The translations under genes were made by a program, and so were the position numbers. Below, one piece after another: positions 7,294 through 10,306 of a DNA stretch of 10,306 nucleotides (its first letter is position 1; each line of letters starts with the position of its first letter). The notes under the pieces were generated by a model. That model did no database searches and had not been told where the DNA came from. It saw only the letters and a list, made by a program, of their open reading frames with translations. Origin of the DNA: Bacteroidales bacterium (lineage in GTDB: Bacteria; Bacteroidota; Bacteroidia; Bacteroidales; UBA7960); NCBI GenBank assembly GCA_007131125.1, contig SLRE01000259.1, positions 1-10,306 of the forward strand, given 5' to 3'.

Positions 7294-8085
7294 TTATTGA
7301 GGTTCTTTATTAAAATCAATAGATACGGTATCGTTCATTTGCAGGCCCAACAGGCTGGATGCTTTGCCCTGATTGATGGCTATCTCCAGAAATCCTGTGG
7401 AGCTGAACATAGCCAGCTTTTCACCCGGCACTACATCTGAATAAGAAGAAAGAATTCTGGCAATACCGTCGTCAGGCCCCCTGAAGCTGATGCGGAAAGG
7501 CCTGCCCTTTCCTGTTTTTCTGAAAAGATCGTAATCAATATTTACAAAAACATTTTCATAATCATCTACAAATATCACCTTGCCAATGATCTGATCGGCA
7601 TGCACCACGGGTTTAAACGGAATCCGCTGATTGAGCGAGCGGTAGGGTTTGCCCACGGCATCCAGGCCTTTTCCTTCTGCGATAAGGGCAGCGGCTTTGG
7701 CAAAAACATCCCGGGTGGAAAACGTAAAATAATCGGTATCCTGCAAAATTTCCAGCTCAACCACCTGTTCGGGCTCATTGTCAAATATCAGGGAAAAAAT
7801 GCCGTTGTCGGCCCCCACAAAATAATGACCCTGATGTTTGATGGCCACATGGGGTGTTTCCAGCCCTGCCTCTGTATTCATCCCCAGCAGGTGTATGGTG
7901 CCTTCAGGAAAGTTCTGCCAGCTGTTTTTCAATACAAAACTCGCCTGCATGATGTCGAAACTTGGTACCTGATGGGTAATATCAACAATTGTCGCACCCG
8001 GTATCAACTTCAGCAACATCCCTTTTACTGCACCTGCGTAATGATTTCCATAGCCCCAGTCACTGGTGAGGGTGATAATTGTCAT
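7294..8085 (-). CDS. SAM hydroxide adenosyltransferase / SAM-chlorinase-fluorinase (DUF62) family protein
   Basis: A 263-residue protein of the family that includes fluorinase, chlorinase and the common SAM hydroxide adenosyltransferases, which split S-adenosylmethionine into adenosine and methionine. Signatures are TLTSDWGYGNHYAGAVKG (5-22), VDITHQV (34-40), FPEGTIHLLG (59-68), GADNGIFSL (91-99) and a C-terminal-domain motif YENVFVNID (176-184). Odd point: family members with the hydrolytic Asp-Arg-His triad read like VDPGVG...R and HGRD, but here the corresponding segments read MNTEAG (69-74) and STRD (123-126). All three triad positions therefore seem changed to Asn70, about Thr77, and Ser123 (alignment by eye). 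SAM-binding parts look retained, so it may bind SAM or adenosine without the usual hydrolysis. It heads the minus-strand block and overlaps no neighbour. The family call is firm; the activity is uncertain. Confidence 0.9.
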   Translation of the reverse strand: MTIITLTSDWGYGNHYAGAVKGMLLKLIPGATIVDITHQVPSFDIMQASFVLKNSWQNFPEGTIHLLGMNTEAGLETPHVAIKHQGHYFVGADNGIFSLIFDNEPEQVVELEILQDTDYFTFSTRDVFAKAAALIAEGKGLDAVGKPYRSLNQRIPFKPVVHADQIIGKVIFVDDYENVFVNIDYDLFRKTGKGRPFRISFRGPDDGIARILSSYSDVVPGEKLAMFSSTGFLEIAINQGKASSLLGLQMNDTVSIDFNKEPQ

Positions 8086-8274
8086 GTATTGGCTCCCCTG
8101 GGTTTTATAATTAAAACAACCTTAAATGTAATTTATTACCCGCAAAATTGGTAAAAATATTGTTATTTTGCACATTCAAAAATAAGTATTTATTCTGAGC
8201 CTGTTATTCTTTAATGTGAGGCTTTTCTCAAACGGGCATTTTTAATTCTGTACAATTGAACCCTTTTATCTTTT
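8086..8274. promoter_or_regulatory. Divergent intergenic region between the DUF62-family gene and phoH
   Basis: This 189-bp AT-rich stretch must hold the start signals for both the minus-strand gld block and the plus-strand phoH-purC pair. On the plus strand, GTTATTTTGCAC (8162-8173) resembles the -7 element of Bacteroidota but is one base off the ideal TAnnTTTG spacing, and TACAATTG (8250-8257) is another near match. On the minus strand CAATTTTG and TACATTTA are near matches around 8115-8150. None has a convincing -33 partner, so the exact promoters are unresolved. No small gene or RNA structure is seen. Confidence 0.4.
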
Positions 8275-9282
8275 ATGGGTGAAAAAACTTTTACACTGGA
8301 GAGGATTCATCCTCCCGACATTTTTGGGCTAAGGGAAGAAAAGCTGAAGCTTTTGCGAAACATCTTTCCAAAATTAAAACTGGTTTCAAGGGGAGAAGAC
8401 CTCAAAGCCATTGGCGACGACCTGGAGTTGGAGCAGTTTGAGGCAAAATTTGAGTTGATGCTGGCCCATTACGATCGTTTTGGCAAACTTACCGAAGAAA
8501 ACATCCTGGAAATTATGGCCCAGAGCAACGGGCAGGCACCTGCCCCTGCCGATGAGGAAGGGGGAGTGTTGATTCTGCATGGCAAAGGAGGTATGCAGAT
8601 AAAAGCCCGCACCCCAAATCAGGTTCGCATGGTGGAAAGCATAAAAAACCACGACATGCTTTTTGCCATTGGCCCGGCAGGTACAGGAAAAACCTACACT
8701 GCAGTGGCCCTGGCGGTAAAAGCACTCAAAAACAAGGAAGTTCGCCGCATCATCCTGGCCCGTCCCGCTGTGGAAGCAGGCGAAAACCTTGGATTTCTGC
8801 CGGGAGACCTTAAGGATAAGCTGGATCCCTATCTGCAGCCCCTTTACGATGCCCTGCGTGATATGATACCTCCTGCAAAGCTAAACGGCTACATTGAAGA
8901 CGGTACCATTGAAATTGCTCCCCTGGCCTTCATGCGCGGCCGAACCCTTGACAATGCTTTTGCCATTCTTGACGAAGCACAGAATGCTTCCGACAGCCAG
9001 CTAAAAATGTTTCTGACCCGAATGGGCAAATCCGCAAAATTTATAGTTACAGGAGACATCACCCAGATAGACCTTCCACGAAACCAGATTTCAGGTTTGA
9101 TTACCGCAACAAAAGTGCTCAACCGCATCAAGGGTATTGAATTTGTTTTTCTGGGCGAGAAAGATGTGGTGCGCCATGCCCTGGTCACCCGCATTATTGA
9201 CGCTTATGAACGGATAAGCCCTCCTGCCGGGTCCTCAGCAAAAGAAGAAAAAGAAAGCAAAGACAAACCAACAAAAAAATAA
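8275..9282 (+). CDS. phoH: PhoH family P-loop ATPase (PhoH1/YbeZ type)
   Basis: A 335-residue cytoplasmic ATPase of the PhoH family, most like the YbeZ/PhoH1 group, which is often linked to RNA metabolism and ribosome maturation through the endoribonuclease YbeY. An N-terminal region (1-about 110) precedes the ATPase domain. Walker A is GPAGTGKT (133-140, Lys139), the family segment ILARPAVEAGENLGFLPGDL spans 160-179, Walker B is AILDEAQN (230-237, Asp233-Glu234), and a sensor motif VTGDITQIDLP spans 258-268. Arg300 or Arg306 may act as the arginine finger. The last about 20 residues are a charged Lys/Glu tail. The ATG at 8275 is preceded by an AT-rich leader without a clear ribosome-binding site. 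purC follows after 7 bp, so the two likely share an mRNA. No ybeY neighbour is present here. Confidence 0.96.
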   Translation: MGEKTFTLERIHPPDIFGLREEKLKLLRNIFPKLKLVSRGEDLKAIGDDLELEQFEAKFELMLAHYDRFGKLTEENILEIMAQSNGQAPAPADEEGGVLILHGKGGMQIKARTPNQVRMVESIKNHDMLFAIGPAGTGKTYTAVALAVKALKNKEVRRIILARPAVEAGENLGFLPGDLKDKLDPYLQPLYDALRDMIPPAKLNGYIEDGTIEIAPLAFMRGRTLDNAFAILDEAQNASDSQLKMFLTRMGKSAKFIVTGDITQIDLPRNQISGLITATKVLNRIKGIEFVFLGEKDVVRHALVTRIIDAYERISPPAGSSAKEEKESKDKPTKK

Positions 9283-9289
9283 ACTTTTC

Positions 9290-10234
9290 ATGAAAGCAAT
9301 TACTGCAACAAACTTCAATCTCCCAGGACAAACCTCCGTTTACAAAGGAAAAGTCAGGGATGTTTACACCATTGACCATGAGCTGATGCTGATGGTGGTT
9401 ACCGACCGCATTTCGGCCTTTGATGTAATAATGCCCGACGGCATTCCTTATAAAGGGCAGGTACTTAACCAGATTGCAGCCAGGTTTCTGGATGCTACCG
9501 CAGACATCGTTCCCAACTGGAAGATGGACACCCCTGACCCGATGGTAACTGCCGGTATTCTTTGCGAACCCTATAAGGTAGAAATGGTAATCAGGGGTTA
9601 CCTGGCCGGACATGCCTGGAGAGAATACAAAAAGGGAAAAAGATTGCTTTGCGGCGTTCCCATGCCTGAAGGAATGAAAGAGAATGATGCTTTCCCGGAG
9701 CCCATCATTACTCCCACCACAAAAGAAACCGTCGGACACGATGAGGACATATCAAAGGAAGAGATTTTGAAACAGGGACTGGTAAACCCGGAAGAATATG
9801 AGATGCTGGAAGACTATACCCGTAAGCTTTTTAAAAGAGGAACCCAGATGGCCCGGGAAAAAGGTTTGTTGCTGGTTGACACCAAATATGAGTTTGGAAA
9901 AGCCAAAGGCCGCATTTACCTGATTGATGAAATCCACACTCCCGACTCTTCCCGGTATTTTTACGAAGAAGGATATCAGCAGAGGCAGGATGCCGGAGAA
10001 CCCCAGAAACAACTTTCAAAGGAGTTTGTCAGGGAATGGCTGATGGAGCAAGGCTTTAACGGACAGGAAGGACAAAATCCCCCACGGATGGATGAGGCAT
10101 TTTCCCGGGAGGTTTCTGAAAGATACATCGAATTGTTTGAAAAGATAACCGGTGAAAAATTCATAAAAACCCCGGCAGACAACCCACAAGAGCGAATAGA
10201 ACGAAATTGCAGGCTATTTCTGGAAAGCCGGTAA
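9290..10234 (+). CDS. purC: Phosphoribosylaminoimidazole-succinocarboxamide synthase (SAICAR synthetase)
   Basis: A 314-residue enzyme of de novo purine synthesis that joins CAIR and L-aspartate using ATP to form SAICAR. It is the long form, comparable with yeast Ade1 (about 306 residues) rather than the about 240-residue form of many bacteria. Motifs visible: SVYKGKVRDVY (16-26) in the ATP-binding part, VTDRISAFDVIM (37-48), EMVIRGYLAGHAWREY (98-113), the ITPTTKE segment (140-146), DTKYEFG (197-203) and DEIHTPDSSRY (213-223), the last two holding the metal and substrate-binding acidic residues. The final third carries the long-form extension with QLSKEFVREWL (241-251). It lies 7 bp behind phoH and in front of a terminator, closing a two-gene unit. 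No other pur gene adjoins, so the pathway genes are scattered in this organism. Confidence 0.97.
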   Translation: MKAITATNFNLPGQTSVYKGKVRDVYTIDHELMLMVVTDRISAFDVIMPDGIPYKGQVLNQIAARFLDATADIVPNWKMDTPDPMVTAGILCEPYKVEMVIRGYLAGHAWREYKKGKRLLCGVPMPEGMKENDAFPEPIITPTTKETVGHDEDISKEEILKQGLVNPEEYEMLEDYTRKLFKRGTQMAREKGLLLVDTKYEFGKAKGRIYLIDEIHTPDSSRYFYEEGYQQRQDAGEPQKQLSKEFVREWLMEQGFNGQEGQNPPRMDEAFSREVSERYIELFEKITGEKFIKTPADNPQERIERNCRLFLESR

Positions 10235-10259
10235 GCGGCTGAATAACAAGCAAAAAAAT

Positions 10260-10293
10260 AAAAAAGGGAGGATTGATTTCTCCCTTTTTTTTT
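10260..10293 (+). terminator. Rho-independent terminator after purC
   Basis: About 30 bases past the purC stop, GGGAG (10266-10270) pairs with CTCCC (10280-10284), extendable inward by a G-U and an A-T pair to leave a 5-base loop. It is flanked by an A run before and nine T residues after (10285-10293). The flanking A and T runs lengthen the stem and would also allow some termination from the other side. Confidence 0.87.
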
Positions 10294-10306
10294 ATGGTCA
10301 ATGGCC

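Noticed and set aside
8086..8274. Possible small RNA or riboswitch in the divergent region, given the SAM-linked gene next to it
   Set aside because: No conserved stem pattern of a SAM riboswitch, nor any terminator-like hairpin, could be found by eye.
9194..9739. Minus-strand open frame of 181 codons over the phoH-purC junction
   Set aside because: It is antisense to firmly identified phoH and purC with no recognisable domain or start signals.

Overview
The window looks like chromosomal core sequence from a member of the Bacteroidota. The evidence is gene content and order: purC, phoH, a SAM-chlorinase/fluorinase (DUF62) family gene, gldF, gldG, a DUF4340 gene and dnaN are packed together. 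gldF and gldG belong to a gliding-associated ABC system characteristic of this phylum. The leaders are A/T-rich without strong Shine-Dalgarno sequences, and at least one upstream region carries a TAnnTTTG-type -7 box of the kind Bacteroidota use. I cannot fix the genus. No rRNA, tRNA, CRISPR array, insertion sequence or phage gene was seen.

Layout, left to right. Positions 1-1268 (minus) hold most of a membrane sensor histidine kinase whose C-terminal ATP-binding part runs off the left edge. It is preceded on the same strand by a PhnD-type periplasmic solute-binding protein (1284-2195), only 15 bp away. The two probably form one transcription unit, with no transporter permease or ATPase visible. 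A 268-bp AT-rich spacer follows, containing a rho-independent terminator (about 2404-2433) that closes the minus-strand unit to its right. That unit is dnaN (2464-3588), DUF4340 protein (3688-4743), gldG (4764-6503), gldF (6560-7288) and the DUF62-family gene (7294-8085), all on the minus strand with short gaps. dnaN also appears to have its own promoter. A 189-bp divergent region (8086-8274) separates this block from a plus-strand pair, phoH (8275-9282) and purC (9290-10234), ending at a terminator near 10260-10293.

How the genes work together. The central block encodes the membrane and periplasmic parts of a Gld-type ABC exporter (GldF permease, GldG auxiliary protein, DUF4340 protein) without its ATPase GldA, next to the replication sliding clamp. 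The flanking genes serve RNA/ATPase housekeeping (PhoH) and purine synthesis (PurC). The left-hand pair is the most accessory-like part: a binding protein and histidine kinase that may form a two-protein receptor for an unknown small ligand. The DUF62-family protein is a second point of interest because its residues at the three catalytic positions known for SAM hydroxide adenosyltransferases appear changed. Nothing here amounts to a clearly new system. These two are the best leads.
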